Shown here: positions 16,646 through 25,282 of the stretch, one piece after another
Position numbering within the stretch: the first letter of the stretch is position 1
Layout of the letters: each line of letters starts with the position of its first letter
Source: CAVPKN01 sp963832835
Lineage (GTDB): Bacteria > Chlamydiota > Chlamydiia > Chlamydiales > JAAKFR01
DNA length: 64,000 nucleotides
Reading direction: 5' to 3'
NCBI GenBank assembly: GCA_963832835.1
Contig: CAWHVD010000001.1
Coordinates: forward strand, 310,001-374,000
Position numbers and translations under genes: made by a program
Notes under the pieces: generated by a model
Told to the model about the DNA's origin: nothing
Database searches by the model: none
The model's input: the letters and a program-made list of their open reading frames with translations, nothing else

Positions 16646-17472
16646 TACACACCGATTAATTCTCGTTTTCTAGAAGGTGCGTTCCCTTTTTTAGGACGTA
16701 TCATACTTTTCTCCAAGGGCTGTAGGCATTGAAGGATTTCTTTTGTAAGAGATAAAAAGTCTTCTGCAGCTCTGCAGGTAGGAGCAGAATCAAAAACGGG
16801 TTTCCCAAAAATAGCAGCCTCAGAAACGTTAATGTCTCTGCGGATTTTGGTATTGAGTAGTTTTTGTGGAAACGTTTTTTCGATCAGATCCATAAAGGCC
16901 GGATTATTTTTCCCGCGTGCATTCCAAAAGGAAAGAGCCACGCCCAATACATTCAAAGGATGGCGTTCAGAAATACTTTCGATAAACTGCGAAAGTCTCT
17001 CAAGCCCTTTGACACTATAAAATTCAGGAGTCGCTGCAATTAAGGTATACTGCGCTGCGATCAACGCCGATTCGGTAAGCCAGCATAAAGAGGGAGGGGT
17101 ATCGATGAACACATAATCGTATTCAAGATCTTTCAGTATGTTTTTCAGTCTCTCGTGCGAGTACCGGTCGCCAGCTAGCGTGCCGGTCACTTCTACTCGT
17201 TCCAACCATGTATCAGCCGGCAGCAGATCGAGCCCTTTAATATCCGTCTTCAGGATCACCTCTTGAAGGGTTTTATTCCCTTGGAGGACAGAGGCTAAGC
17301 TCTCGTGTTCATCAGGGTCAAATCCTAAACCGGCAGTCAAGTTTGCCTGGGCATCAAAATCGATCAGTAAAATTTTCTTTTTGTGGAATTTACTAAGAGC
17401 AGCTCCAATATGGAGTACGATCGAGGTTTTTGCAGTGCCCCCTTTGAAGCTCGTGATGGCAACAGTTTTCAT
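16645..17472 (-). CDS. parA: ParA/MinD-family partition ATPase (CT582/pGP5-like)
   Basis: 275 residues. It starts MKTVAITSFKGGTAKTS, a deviant Walker A with the N-terminal signature lysine (KGGTAKTS instead of KGGVGKTT). Walker A' is LLIDFDAQANLT and Walker B DYVFIDTPPSL. It acts as an ATP-driven partition motor in plasmid or chromosome segregation. The start overlaps the thrS stop (ATGA), so translation is coupled. The order thrS-parA-pGP6-like-CT584-like is that of the chlamydial chromosome (CT581-CT584), which argues for the chromosomal paralogue rather than an integrated plasmid. Confidence 0.9.
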   Translation of the reverse strand: MKTVAITSFKGGTAKTSIVLHIGAALSKFHKKKILLIDFDAQANLTAGLGFDPDEHESLASVLQGNKTLQEVILKTDIKGLDLLPADTWLERVEVTGTLAGDRYSHERLKNILKDLEYDYVFIDTPPSLCWLTESALIAAQYTLIAATPEFYSVKGLERLSQFIESISERHPLNVLGVALSFWNARGKNNPAFMDLIEKTFPQKLLNTKIRRDINVSEAAIFGKPVFDSAPTCRAAEDFLSLTKEILQCLQPLEKSMIRPKKGNAPSRKRELIGV

Positions 17473-19400
17473 GCTGTAGTACCTCCAAAAGATGATTGCA
17501 GAGCGTATTTGTGCCGCTCTTCTACTATTTTCCCTAAGAATGCTTCAAACTGCATTTCGCCGTGTACTACGTTATCACGTGTTCGCAGAGCAATGGTTCT
17601 ATGTTCTACTTCTTGGTCACCCACTGTCAGCATATAATTGACTTGCTCGATTTGGGCGAGACGTATTTTTTTGCCGACAGACTCGTTGCTTGCATCTACC
17701 TCGCAATGGAAGCCAGCTTCTGCTAATTGGGCGCAGATTTGGCGGGCATATTCCACATGCCTGTCTGCCACAGGAATCACACGCACCTGTCTTGGGCTAA
17801 GCCATAGAGGGAATTTACCGGCGAAATGTTCGATGAGTATACCAAGAAAGCGTTCAATGGAACCATAGATCACTCGGTGGATCATCACTGGACGGGGCCT
17901 TGTACCTTCTTTGTCAACATACTCGAGATCAAAACGCTCAGGTAGGATCATATCGAGTTGAATCGTGCCGCATTGCCACGTCCTTCCAAGTGCATCTCGG
18001 ATATGAACGTCAATTTTAGGCCCATAAAATGCCCCTTCCCCTTCGCGAATTTCGAACCTGTGCCCGCTTCTTTCCAAAGCACGCTGTAAAGCTGTGGTAG
18101 CATGCAGCCATTGTTCATCTGTCCCGATGGTATCTTTTTCGGGCCGTGTAGAGAGCTCAAGATGGTAGGTGAGGCCAAAAGTGGTATAGATTTCATTCAC
18201 TAAGTGGAGAACGCGCAAGATCTCCTCTTCTATCTGATGAGGCTCCATAAAGATATGAGCATCATCTTGGTGAAAACTGCGTACTCGCATTAAACCGGAA
18301 ATCGCTCCACTGGCCTCATGACGATGCACATGGCCGATTTCGGCAATGCGCAGCGGAAACTCCCTATAGCTGTGCCCATGACTTTTATAATAGAGCATAC
18401 AGCCCGGACAGTTCATGGGTTTGATAGCAAATTCCCTTTCCTCGATTGCAGAGATGTACATATTCTGCCGATAATTGTCCCAGTGGCCGGAACGTTCCCA
18501 TAACTCTTTGGACATCATGACGGGGGTTTTGATTTCGACATATGCTGCTTTTTCATGGCAACGGCGCCAGTAGGCTAGAAGTGCATTCCACATCAGCATC
18601 CCTTTGGGATGAATGAAGGGCATGCCGGGAGCCTCTTCTTTCAAGGAGAAAAGGTCGAGTTTCGGACCAATGACCTTATGGTCCCGTTTTTTTGCCTCCT
18701 CGAGCCGGTACAAGTATTCACGCAGCATCTTTTTATCTGGAAAAGTGATGGCATAAATCCGAGTCAACATTTCCCGAGTCGAATCCCCGCGCCAGTATGC
18801 TCCGGCAGTTTTTAGGATCTTCACGGCTTTGATCTTGCCCAGATAGGGAATATGCGGTCCTCGGCACAGATCGGCAAATTCTCCTTGTTTATAAGCGGTG
18901 ATTTGTCCATCTGTAAAGCCTTCGATCAGCTCGGCTTTGTATTTATTGGAGCCAAATTTTTTAAGAGCCTCTTCTTTACTACCTAGGATCTCTCTTTCGG
19001 TTTTGTAGCCTGAAGCGATGACTTTTTCCATTTCCGACTCGATCTTCTCGAAATCCTCATCAGAAATGTGCAGGTCGGCAAAATCGTAATAAAATCCATT
19101 TTCAATCGGAGGGCCAATGGTGAGCTTAGCATTTGGCCACAAACGGAGGATGGCTTGTGCAAGGATGTGGGCAGAACTGTGCCAATAGACCTCTTTTCCC
19201 TCTTTGTCGGCAAAACTCCACAGGAAGACATCGTCGCCATCTTGAAGAGGATGGAAAAGGTCCACTGTCGTGCCGTTGATGCGCGCCGCAAGGGCCTGGT
19301 CGGGCCCAGTGAGGTTCAGTTTTTTTGCAAGATCTTCGGCAGAGCTCCCTGCGGGCAACTCAATAAGTTTATCTTTAAATTTAACTGAAATAGTAGACAT
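17469..19400 (-). CDS. thrS: Threonine-tRNA ligase
   Basis: 643 residues from ATG 19400 (MSTISVKFKDK, AGGG upstream); a longer frame to 19460 is not typical. Domain order: TGS domain (residues ~3-63), editing domain with YWHSSAHILAQAI and FADLCRGPH, class II catalytic core with motif 2 around RVRSFHQDDAHIF, zinc ligand motif MNCPGC, and anticodon-binding domain near the end (SPRQVRVIPV). Charges tRNA-Thr and removes mischarged serine. First gene of a minus-strand unit with parA. Confidence 0.97.
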   Translation of the reverse strand: MSTISVKFKDKLIELPAGSSAEDLAKKLNLTGPDQALAARINGTTVDLFHPLQDGDDVFLWSFADKEGKEVYWHSSAHILAQAILRLWPNAKLTIGPPIENGFYYDFADLHISDEDFEKIESEMEKVIASGYKTEREILGSKEEALKKFGSNKYKAELIEGFTDGQITAYKQGEFADLCRGPHIPYLGKIKAVKILKTAGAYWRGDSTREMLTRIYAITFPDKKMLREYLYRLEEAKKRDHKVIGPKLDLFSLKEEAPGMPFIHPKGMLMWNALLAYWRRCHEKAAYVEIKTPVMMSKELWERSGHWDNYRQNMYISAIEEREFAIKPMNCPGCMLYYKSHGHSYREFPLRIAEIGHVHRHEASGAISGLMRVRSFHQDDAHIFMEPHQIEEEILRVLHLVNEIYTTFGLTYHLELSTRPEKDTIGTDEQWLHATTALQRALERSGHRFEIREGEGAFYGPKIDVHIRDALGRTWQCGTIQLDMILPERFDLEYVDKEGTRPRPVMIHRVIYGSIERFLGILIEHFAGKFPLWLSPRQVRVIPVADRHVEYARQICAQLAEAGFHCEVDASNESVGKKIRLAQIEQVNYMLTVGDQEVEHRTIALRTRDNVVHGEMQFEAFLGKIVEERHKYALQSSFGGTTA

Positions 19401-19469
19401 GTTTTTCCCTATAACTTGAGAGGGGATATTACAATAGGGGTGTTGAAAAGAAAAGGACAAAGATTCACA

Positions 19470-19502
19470 CTCCCCGCTTGTTAAAACAAGAGGTGGGGGG
19501 AG
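19470..19502 (+). promoter_or_regulatory. Hairpin covering the gmd ribosome site
   Basis: CTTGTT-AA-AACAAG (19477-19490) forms a perfect short stem. Outside it, CTCCCC at 19470-19475 can pair with GGGGAG at 19497-19502, which is the Shine-Dalgarno sequence of gmd. Folding would hide the ribosome site. It may modulate translation or simply be chance; not tested by folding software. Confidence 0.35.
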
Positions 19503-19506
19503 GTTG

Positions 19507-20601
19507 ATGAGTACAAAGAAAGCTTTGATTTCGGGGATTACTGGTCAAGATGGCGCCTATTTGGCTGAATTTCTGCTAGAGAAAGGCTATGAAGTGCACG
19601 GCATACAAAGGCGTTCATCGGTGGATAATACAACGCGCCTACGCAATCTCGATGTGAAGCTTCATTATGGTGAGTTGACCGACGCGGGCAGTCTCTTCTA
19701 CTTGATCAACTCGGTTCAACCTCATGAGATTTATAATTTGGCAGCCCAAAGCGATGTTGCCGTTTCTTTTGAAAATCCTGAATATGCAGCTAATGTCAAT
19801 GGTCTGGGAACGTTGCGGATTTTGGAGGCCATCCGGATTTTGGGTTTAGAGCGGCACACACGCTTTTATCAGGCATCCACCTCAGAATTGTTTGGAAAGG
19901 TCCAAGAAGTTCCACAGAGAGAAACGACTCCTTTTTATCCTCGCTCCCCCTATGCCGTTTCTAAGCTGTACGCCTATTGGATTACCGTCAATTATCGGGA
20001 ATCCTACCAGATTTTTGCGTGTAATGGCATATTATTTAATCATGAATCTCCTTTGCGCGCAGAAACATTTGTGACCCGTAAAATCACAAGGGCTCTTGGT
20101 AAAATCATGGCGGGTACCCAGGATTGCCTTTATCTGGGGAATCTCAATGCTTTGCGAGATTGGGGACATGCCCGCGATTCTGTAGAAATGGAGTGGTCTA
20201 TTTTACAGCAAGGCACACCCGATGATTTTGTGATCGCGACGGGCAAGCACCATTCCGTACGTGAATTTGTCACACTGGCGGCTCAAGAATTAGGGATCAA
20301 ACTGCGCTGGGAAGGAATAGGACTTCAAGAACAAGGAGTGATCGCTGAAATTTCTTCTAAAGGCATCTATAAACCTAGTCCAAGGCTTAAGGTGGGTATG
20401 TCACTTGTGAAGATCGATCCTCGGTACTTTCGGCCTGCAGAGGTGGAAGCGTTGCTTGGCGATCCCTCCAAAGCATATAGGGTGCTGGGCTGGAAACCCA
20501 AGATTGCATTTGGAGAGCTTGTTGTTGAAATGGCGCGAGAAGATTACCTCCTAGCCCAGCAAGAACTCAAGGTGAGTGCTGATGCCGCATGTGTGCATTG
20601 A
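19507..20601 (+). CDS. gmd: GDP-mannose 4,6-dehydratase
   Basis: Converts GDP-D-mannose to GDP-4-keto-6-deoxy-D-mannose, precursor of GDP-rhamnose, GDP-fucose and related sugars. 364 residues from ATG 19507, with GGGGAGG just upstream. The Rossmann motif GITGQDGAYLAEFL, the RRSS segment, catalytic YAVSKLYAYW and NHESPLRAETFVTRKITRA are all present, as is the C-terminal FRPAEVEALLGDPSKA. It heads a four-gene glycan unit with overlapping genes, ending in manC which makes its substrate. No reductase or epimerase is in the window, so the final sugar is unknown. Confidence 0.95.
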   Translation: MSTKKALISGITGQDGAYLAEFLLEKGYEVHGIQRRSSVDNTTRLRNLDVKLHYGELTDAGSLFYLINSVQPHEIYNLAAQSDVAVSFENPEYAANVNGLGTLRILEAIRILGLERHTRFYQASTSELFGKVQEVPQRETTPFYPRSPYAVSKLYAYWITVNYRESYQIFACNGILFNHESPLRAETFVTRKITRALGKIMAGTQDCLYLGNLNALRDWGHARDSVEMEWSILQQGTPDDFVIATGKHHSVREFVTLAAQELGIKLRWEGIGLQEQGVIAEISSKGIYKPSPRLKVGMSLVKIDPRYFRPAEVEALLGDPSKAYRVLGWKPKIAFGELVVEMAREDYLLAQQELKVSADAACVH

Positions 20602-21652
20602 TGCTCGTCTCTACAATGCCGCAGGGATTGGCACATTTCTAAAAACAGCCCTACGCAATTTAATGGAGTCTGGACGCTACCAACTTTCTTTGATTTGTTT
20701 GAAAAAGGACAAGAAGGAGTTAGAATCCCTGGCTTGCCGTCTCATCGAAATGGATACTCCTATCTACACAATACGTGAGCAGCTCCTCTATAGAAGCGCC
20801 ATTCCATCATGCGATCTCTTTTGGTCGCCTCACTTTAACGTACCCCTTTTCCCTATACGAGCTAAAAAACGGCTAGTGACTGTACACGATGTTTATCATT
20901 TAGCCCATTTCTCCAGCTTAAGTTTTATGCAGAAAATGTATGCAAAGATGATATACAACGCAGCATTTTGTTTGTCTGATCAGGTGACAACGGTATCGAA
21001 GTTTTCCAAAGAGGAGATTCTCCGCTATGCCACATGTAAGCCAAAAAAAGACATCCTAGTCATTCATCCTGGATTGGATCACTTTACTAAACGGGAAAGG
21101 TCCAAAACCCTACAAAATTACATCCTTTTTGTAGGCAATCTCAAACCCCACAAAAATTTAGTACGATTGGTACAAGCGTACGATCAGCTCCGTCCGACCG
21201 AGCCCTTAATCGTCGTTGGAGATAAGGAAGGACTACTCACCTTTGATAAAAAACTTTTTAAAACAGTGGAAAAAAGTCCCTTTTTAAAGCAGAATGTCCA
21301 CTTTACAGGGCATGTCTCTGACCAGAGACTTAAAGAATTGTATGCGGCAGCCAAGATGTTCGTTTTTCCATCGACATATGAGGGGTTTGGATATCCTCCT
21401 TTAGAGGCTATGGCCTATGGATGTCCCGTAGTGGCTGCGAGGGCAGCTTCGATTCCTGAGGTATGCCAAGATGCCGTAGAATATGTAGATCCATTTTCCA
21501 TTGAATCCATAGCCGCAGGCATGGGGCGAGTCCTAAGAGATCCGCTCAGGCAAGAAGAATTATCCCGAAAAGGCAGAGAGTTATTCGAAAAAAGAAAATC
21601 CCAAAACAATCTCATGGAGGGGGTAATCCATGCGTGTTGCAGTCATTCATGA
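20582..21652 (+). CDS. GT4-type (family 1) glycosyltransferase
   Basis: 356 residues from ATG 20582 (MPHVCIDARLYNAAGIG), with AGGTGAG upstream and 20 nt overlap with gmd. GT-B fold: an N-terminal acceptor domain starting IDARL..GIGTFL, then the C-terminal donor domain with FVGNLKPHKNL, VFPSTYEGFGYPPLEAMAYGCPVV and the EPEV-like SIPEVC. It probably transfers mannose or a 6-deoxy derivative from a GDP-sugar. Acceptor unknown. Confidence 0.88.
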   Translation: MPHVCIDARLYNAAGIGTFLKTALRNLMESGRYQLSLICLKKDKKELESLACRLIEMDTPIYTIREQLLYRSAIPSCDLFWSPHFNVPLFPIRAKKRLVTVHDVYHLAHFSSLSFMQKMYAKMIYNAAFCLSDQVTTVSKFSKEEILRYATCKPKKDILVIHPGLDHFTKRERSKTLQNYILFVGNLKPHKNLVRLVQAYDQLRPTEPLIVVGDKEGLLTFDKKLFKTVEKSPFLKQNVHFTGHVSDQRLKELYAAAKMFVFPSTYEGFGYPPLEAMAYGCPVVAARAASIPEVCQDAVEYVDPFSIESIAAGMGRVLRDPLRQEELSRKGRELFEKRKSQNNLMEGVIHACCSHS

Positions 21653-22694
21653 TTGGCTTATAGTGTATGCTGGGGCAGAAAGGGTATTGGAACAGATCCT
21701 CAATATTTTCCCTAAGGCAGATCTATTTAGCGTTCTCGATTTTTTTCCTAAAGATTTGCGCAAGTATTTACTGGATAAAAGAGCTCAGACAACCTTTATC
21801 CAAAACCTCCCATTTGCAAAACATCTCTATCGTCTCTATCTTCCCTTGATGCCTCTGGCCATCGAGCAGCTCGATTTGAGCGGATACGACTTGGTGATCT
21901 CTTCTAGCCACGCAGTGGCTAAGGGCGTCTTAACCGCTCCTGGTCAACGACATATATGCTATTGCCATTCCCCTTTGCGGTATGCCTGGGATTTGCATCA
22001 TACATACCTGAAACGTCAAAAAAAACCCTTGGCTAGGTATGCCCTGCATCATTTACGGATTTGGGATGCTATCTCTTCAAACCGAGTCGATACCTTTATT
22101 GCTAACTCCCGTTTTATAGCCGAACGGATTGAAAAATGTTACCGGCGCACCGCTCAAGTCATCTACCCTCCGGTGGCTGTCGATGCCTTTCCTTTGCAGC
22201 AACAAAAGCAAGATTTTTATGTCACAGCTTCCCGTTTAGTCAATTACAAACGAGTGGATCTGATTGTGGAAGCCTTTCGTTCCATGCCGGGTCGAAGGCT
22301 TGTGGTGATTGGTACGGGCCCCGAAGAAAAAGGGCTCAAAAGAAGGGCCCCTGCGAATGTCACTTTTACTGGGCATGTACCTCATGAAAAAATGGCCGAT
22401 TATTTGGGCAAAGCACGCGGATTTGTGTATGCAGCTTTGGAAGACTTCGGGATAGCTCCCCTAGAAGCACAAGCCTGTGGTACAGCTGTGATTGCATATG
22501 GTAAGGGAGGGGTGAGAGAAACCTGCGGACAGACGGCTCTGTTTTTCATGGAACAAACACCCGATTCCATACGGGAGACGGTGGAGATTTTTGAAAACAA
22601 ATCGCCCATTTCCCCAATAAGATGCCGGCAAAACGCAGAGAGATTTTCTGAGGAGCGTTTTCGTGAGGAATTTTTGAAACAGGTGGGTATATGA
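21630..22694 (+). CDS. GT4-type (family 1) glycosyltransferase
   Basis: 354 residues, start ATG 21630 with GGAGGGGG upstream, overlapping the previous gene by 23 nt. The N-terminus VAVIHDWLIVYAGAERVLEQI is typical of mannosyl/rhamnosyl transferases of the WbaZ/WcaI kind. The donor domain has TASRLVNYKRVDLIVEAF, VVIGTGPE and the E-x7-E type site AALEDFGIAPLEAQACGTAVI. Acts in the cytoplasm on a lipid-linked or lipid A-type acceptor, presumably with GDP-sugars from gmd and manC. Confidence 0.88.
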   Translation: MRVAVIHDWLIVYAGAERVLEQILNIFPKADLFSVLDFFPKDLRKYLLDKRAQTTFIQNLPFAKHLYRLYLPLMPLAIEQLDLSGYDLVISSSHAVAKGVLTAPGQRHICYCHSPLRYAWDLHHTYLKRQKKPLARYALHHLRIWDAISSNRVDTFIANSRFIAERIEKCYRRTAQVIYPPVAVDAFPLQQQKQDFYVTASRLVNYKRVDLIVEAFRSMPGRRLVVIGTGPEEKGLKRRAPANVTFTGHVPHEKMADYLGKARGFVYAALEDFGIAPLEAQACGTAVIAYGKGGVRETCGQTALFFMEQTPDSIRETVEIFENKSPISPIRCRQNAERFSEERFREEFLKQVGI

Positions 22695-24061
22695 CATGTC
22701 TTATTTTAGCGGGAGGAAGTGGAACCAGACTATGGCCCCTTTCCCGTAGCCATTATCCTAAGCAGTTTTTGCGTATCGGCTCCGATGAATCCTTTTTGCA
22801 AAGGACTGTGAGACGTAACCTAGAGATCTTTGGTGAAGAGCATCTCTATATATTAACGAGCGCTCTGTACTATCACGATGTCGTCAATCAAGTGCAAGAG
22901 ATCTTACCCCGTTTGAAGGAAAACATTCTCCTAGAGCCGGCCAGCAAAAATACAGCTCCTGCTGTCGCTTTTGCTTTTGAGGTGTTGCAACCGGCCAATG
23001 ATGAGATATTTTTAATCACACCTTCCGATCATCTGATCACTCCACAACATCTTTATGCAAAAGCGATAGAACGGAGTCTAAAGCTTGCACAGGAAGATTT
23101 TTTGGTGACTTTTGGAGTTCGCCCTACAAGACCGGAGACCGGTTATGGCTATCTGAAGGCCCAAGGAGAACGTGTGGAGCAATTTGTAGAAAAGCCTGAT
23201 TTAAAAACAGCCCAAAACTATGTCCTGAGTGGCGATTATTTTTGGAATGCAGGTATGTTTACCTTCTCAGCCGGCTCTTTTTATAGAGAAGCTAGACTTC
23301 ATATGCCCAGCCTAGTTGAAAATAACTTTGCAGATATGCCTGACATTTCCCTCGACTATGCAATCATGGAAAAATCAGACACAGTAGCAATGGTCCTACT
23401 GGATCTCTGCTGGTCTGATATTGGTTCTTGGGAAAATGTGTATGAGATCCTTCCCAAGGATGAAAGTGGCAATGCAACCTATGGAAATGTCCTAGCTTGC
23501 GACACCACCGATTCTTTGATTTATGCTGAAAACCGTATGGTCTCTACCATTGGCCTCGATCATCTTCTTGTCATCGAAACCGATGACGCTGTTTTAATTG
23601 CCCGCAAAGAAGATTCTCAAAAAGTGAAAGAGATGGTGGAAAAGCTCAAAAATCTAGGAAAGAAAGAGGTCCATGAACATCTTACAGGCCACCGTCCCTG
23701 GGGTGCCTACACTGTTTTGCAAGAAGGCAAACGGCATAAAATTAAGCGGATTTGTGTACAGCCCAAACAAAAACTCAGTCTCCAGATGCACTATCACCGC
23801 AGCGAACACTGGGTGGTGGTGAGCGGCACGGCAAAAGTAACTATCGGTGATCAAGAGACAATCGTGCATGAGGGCGAAAGCATTTTTGTCCCCAAATCTG
23901 CGATCCACCGCGTCGAAAATCCCGGTATTGTCCCCCTTGAAATCATCGAGGTGCAAGTGGGTGAGTATCTAGGAGAGGATGACATTATCCGTTTTGAGGA
24001 TGTCTATGGGCGCCTCAAAGAAGACTCTGCATTCAATATTTTAATTAAAGCCGCACAGTAA
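22691..24061 (+). CDS. manC: Mannose-1-phosphate guanylyltransferase / mannose-6-phosphate isomerase
   Basis: 456 residues, a bifunctional ManC/AlgA-type enzyme making GDP-mannose. Nucleotidyltransferase motif GGSGTRLWPLSRSHYPKQFL at the N-terminus, the FVEKPD motif near residue 165, and a C-terminal cupin domain (RPWGAYTVLQEG, then LQMHYHRSEHWVVVSG). Starts on an ATGA overlap with the glycosyltransferase stop. The MITE-like copy 3 begins 3 nt after its stop codon. Confidence 0.95.
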   Translation: MTCLILAGGSGTRLWPLSRSHYPKQFLRIGSDESFLQRTVRRNLEIFGEEHLYILTSALYYHDVVNQVQEILPRLKENILLEPASKNTAPAVAFAFEVLQPANDEIFLITPSDHLITPQHLYAKAIERSLKLAQEDFLVTFGVRPTRPETGYGYLKAQGERVEQFVEKPDLKTAQNYVLSGDYFWNAGMFTFSAGSFYREARLHMPSLVENNFADMPDISLDYAIMEKSDTVAMVLLDLCWSDIGSWENVYEILPKDESGNATYGNVLACDTTDSLIYAENRMVSTIGLDHLLVIETDDAVLIARKEDSQKVKEMVEKLKNLGKKEVHEHLTGHRPWGAYTVLQEGKRHKIKRICVQPKQKLSLQMHYHRSEHWVVVSGTAKVTIGDQETIVHEGESIFVPKSAIHRVENPGIVPLEIIEVQVGEYLGEDDIIRFEDVYGRLKEDSAFNILIKAAQ

Positions 24062-24064
24062 TTT

Positions 24065-24251
24065 GTAACTATTCAGGTAATCCATCTTTTCGGTTGAAAG
24101 CCTCTCTGGGGTGACTATCCGCTCCCCCTCGGCTGACTGCGTCAGCTCTCGGACAACCCATCAAAAAAGCTCAACTGGAGCTTCTTTGAGGTACCTTGTC
24201 CTTGGCAAACTGGGCCTGCCTTAATGATTCTGCTGGCTCGTGAATAGTCAC
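24065..24251. mobile_element. MITE-like element, copy 3
   Basis: 187 bp with the same ends as copy 2 (GTAACTATTC at 24065-24074, GAATAGTCAC at 24242-24251) and the same interior with a few substitutions, including one that weakens the T-tract hairpin stem. No clear target duplication remains. It lies directly behind manC, between the glycan operon and the permease gene; the remaining gap to 24327 shows nothing further. Confidence 0.88.
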
Positions 24252-24327
24252 GATCAATTTAGTCTACCGGTTCGCTTTGCCTTAAAAGAGGCCATCTATT
24301 AAAATAAGGGATTACAAAGGATCTTCT

Positions 24328-25272
24328 ATGCCGTTGGTATTGGTATTTGTCTGCTTCTTCGTTTGGTCCACATGTTTTACCATCGGTAAGACAACTCTTG
24401 CCTTTAGCCCCCCCATCTTTCTAACAGGAACGCGGATGTTCATTGGTGGGCTGATTATTTTAGCTTTTTTGGCCCTGTTTCAAAGAAAAGATTTGCGCAT
24501 CAAAAAGCACCACCTCTTCCCTCTCTCCTTGTTTGCCTTAATGGCGGTCTATCTGACCAACGTTTTTGAATTTTGGGGTCTTCAGTACCTCACGGCGGCT
24601 AAAGCCTGTTTTATTTATAGCCTATCTCCTTTTCTCGCTGCCCTATTCTCGTACTTCCAGTTCAAAGAAAAGATTACTTCTAGAAAACTCCTTGGCTTAG
24701 TTATCGGCTTTATCGGGTTTATTCCGGTGTTGCTCACTCACTCGAGTGCTGAAGAGCTTATAGGTGGTTTCAGTTTCCTCTCTTGGGCAGAAATTGCTCT
24801 TATCGGTGCAACAGTTACATCTGTCTACGGGTGGATTTTGCTGCGTAAGTTAGGTAAAGAAGATGAAATGTCTCCTTTAATGGCTAATGGTTCTTCGATG
24901 ATGATAGGAGGTCTATTTGCGCTGGTCCATTCTTTTTTTGTAGAAGATTGGAGTCCGGTGCCTATTTCTAACTACCCTGGATTCTTCCAAGGGGTGGTCT
25001 TGATGATCGTGATCTCGAACTTGTTTTGCTACAATCTTTACGGCGCCCTTTTGAAGCGCTTTACTGCAACATTCCTCTCTTTTGCGGGGCTTACTACACC
25101 TCTATTTGCCGCCTTTTTCGGGTGGCTCGTTCTACACGAAACCGTTACCTGGCATTTCTTTGTGTCGGTAGGGATTATTTCCCTCGGTTTGTGGCTCGTC
25201 TATGCTGAAGAACTCCGCTTGGGCTACATCGTCAAAAAGAAAAGAGCTGCTACCGAGAAACAACTCGCCTAA
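24328..25272 (+). CDS. DMT-superfamily (EamA) permease
   Basis: 314 residues with ten predicted membrane helices in two EamA repeats: residues ~5-135 with WSTCFTIGKTTLAFSPP early, and ~150-290 ending in SVGIISLGLWLVYAEE. The basic tail KKKRAATEK is cytoplasmic. Exporter or importer of a small metabolite; the substrate cannot be read from sequence. Chlamydiae use several such carriers, for example for S-adenosylmethionine. Convergent with the following protease gene, 10 nt apart. Confidence 0.88.
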   Translation: MPLVLVFVCFFVWSTCFTIGKTTLAFSPPIFLTGTRMFIGGLIILAFLALFQRKDLRIKKHHLFPLSLFALMAVYLTNVFEFWGLQYLTAAKACFIYSLSPFLAALFSYFQFKEKITSRKLLGLVIGFIGFIPVLLTHSSAEELIGGFSFLSWAEIALIGATVTSVYGWILLRKLGKEDEMSPLMANGSSMMIGGLFALVHSFFVEDWSPVPISNYPGFFQGVVLMIVISNLFCYNLYGALLKRFTATFLSFAGLTTPLFAAFFGWLVLHETVTWHFFVSVGIISLGLWLVYAEELRLGYIVKKKRAATEKQLA

Positions 25273-25282
25273 ATTTGCCCGC

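Noticed and set aside
16094..16652. Frames crossing the 182-bp element (CRAHCKTPVPRK and YRAHYKTPAPRK peptides)
   Set aside because: Generated by the inverted terminal repeats; antisense to or out of frame with the pGP6-like gene.
19401..19460. Upstream start for thrS
   Set aside because: Extra 20 residues precede the TGS domain and lack a ribosome site, while 19400 has one.
24252..24264. Target duplication next to MITE copy 3
   Set aside because: Only AATTT is shared between flanks at unequal distance, so no clear duplication can be claimed.
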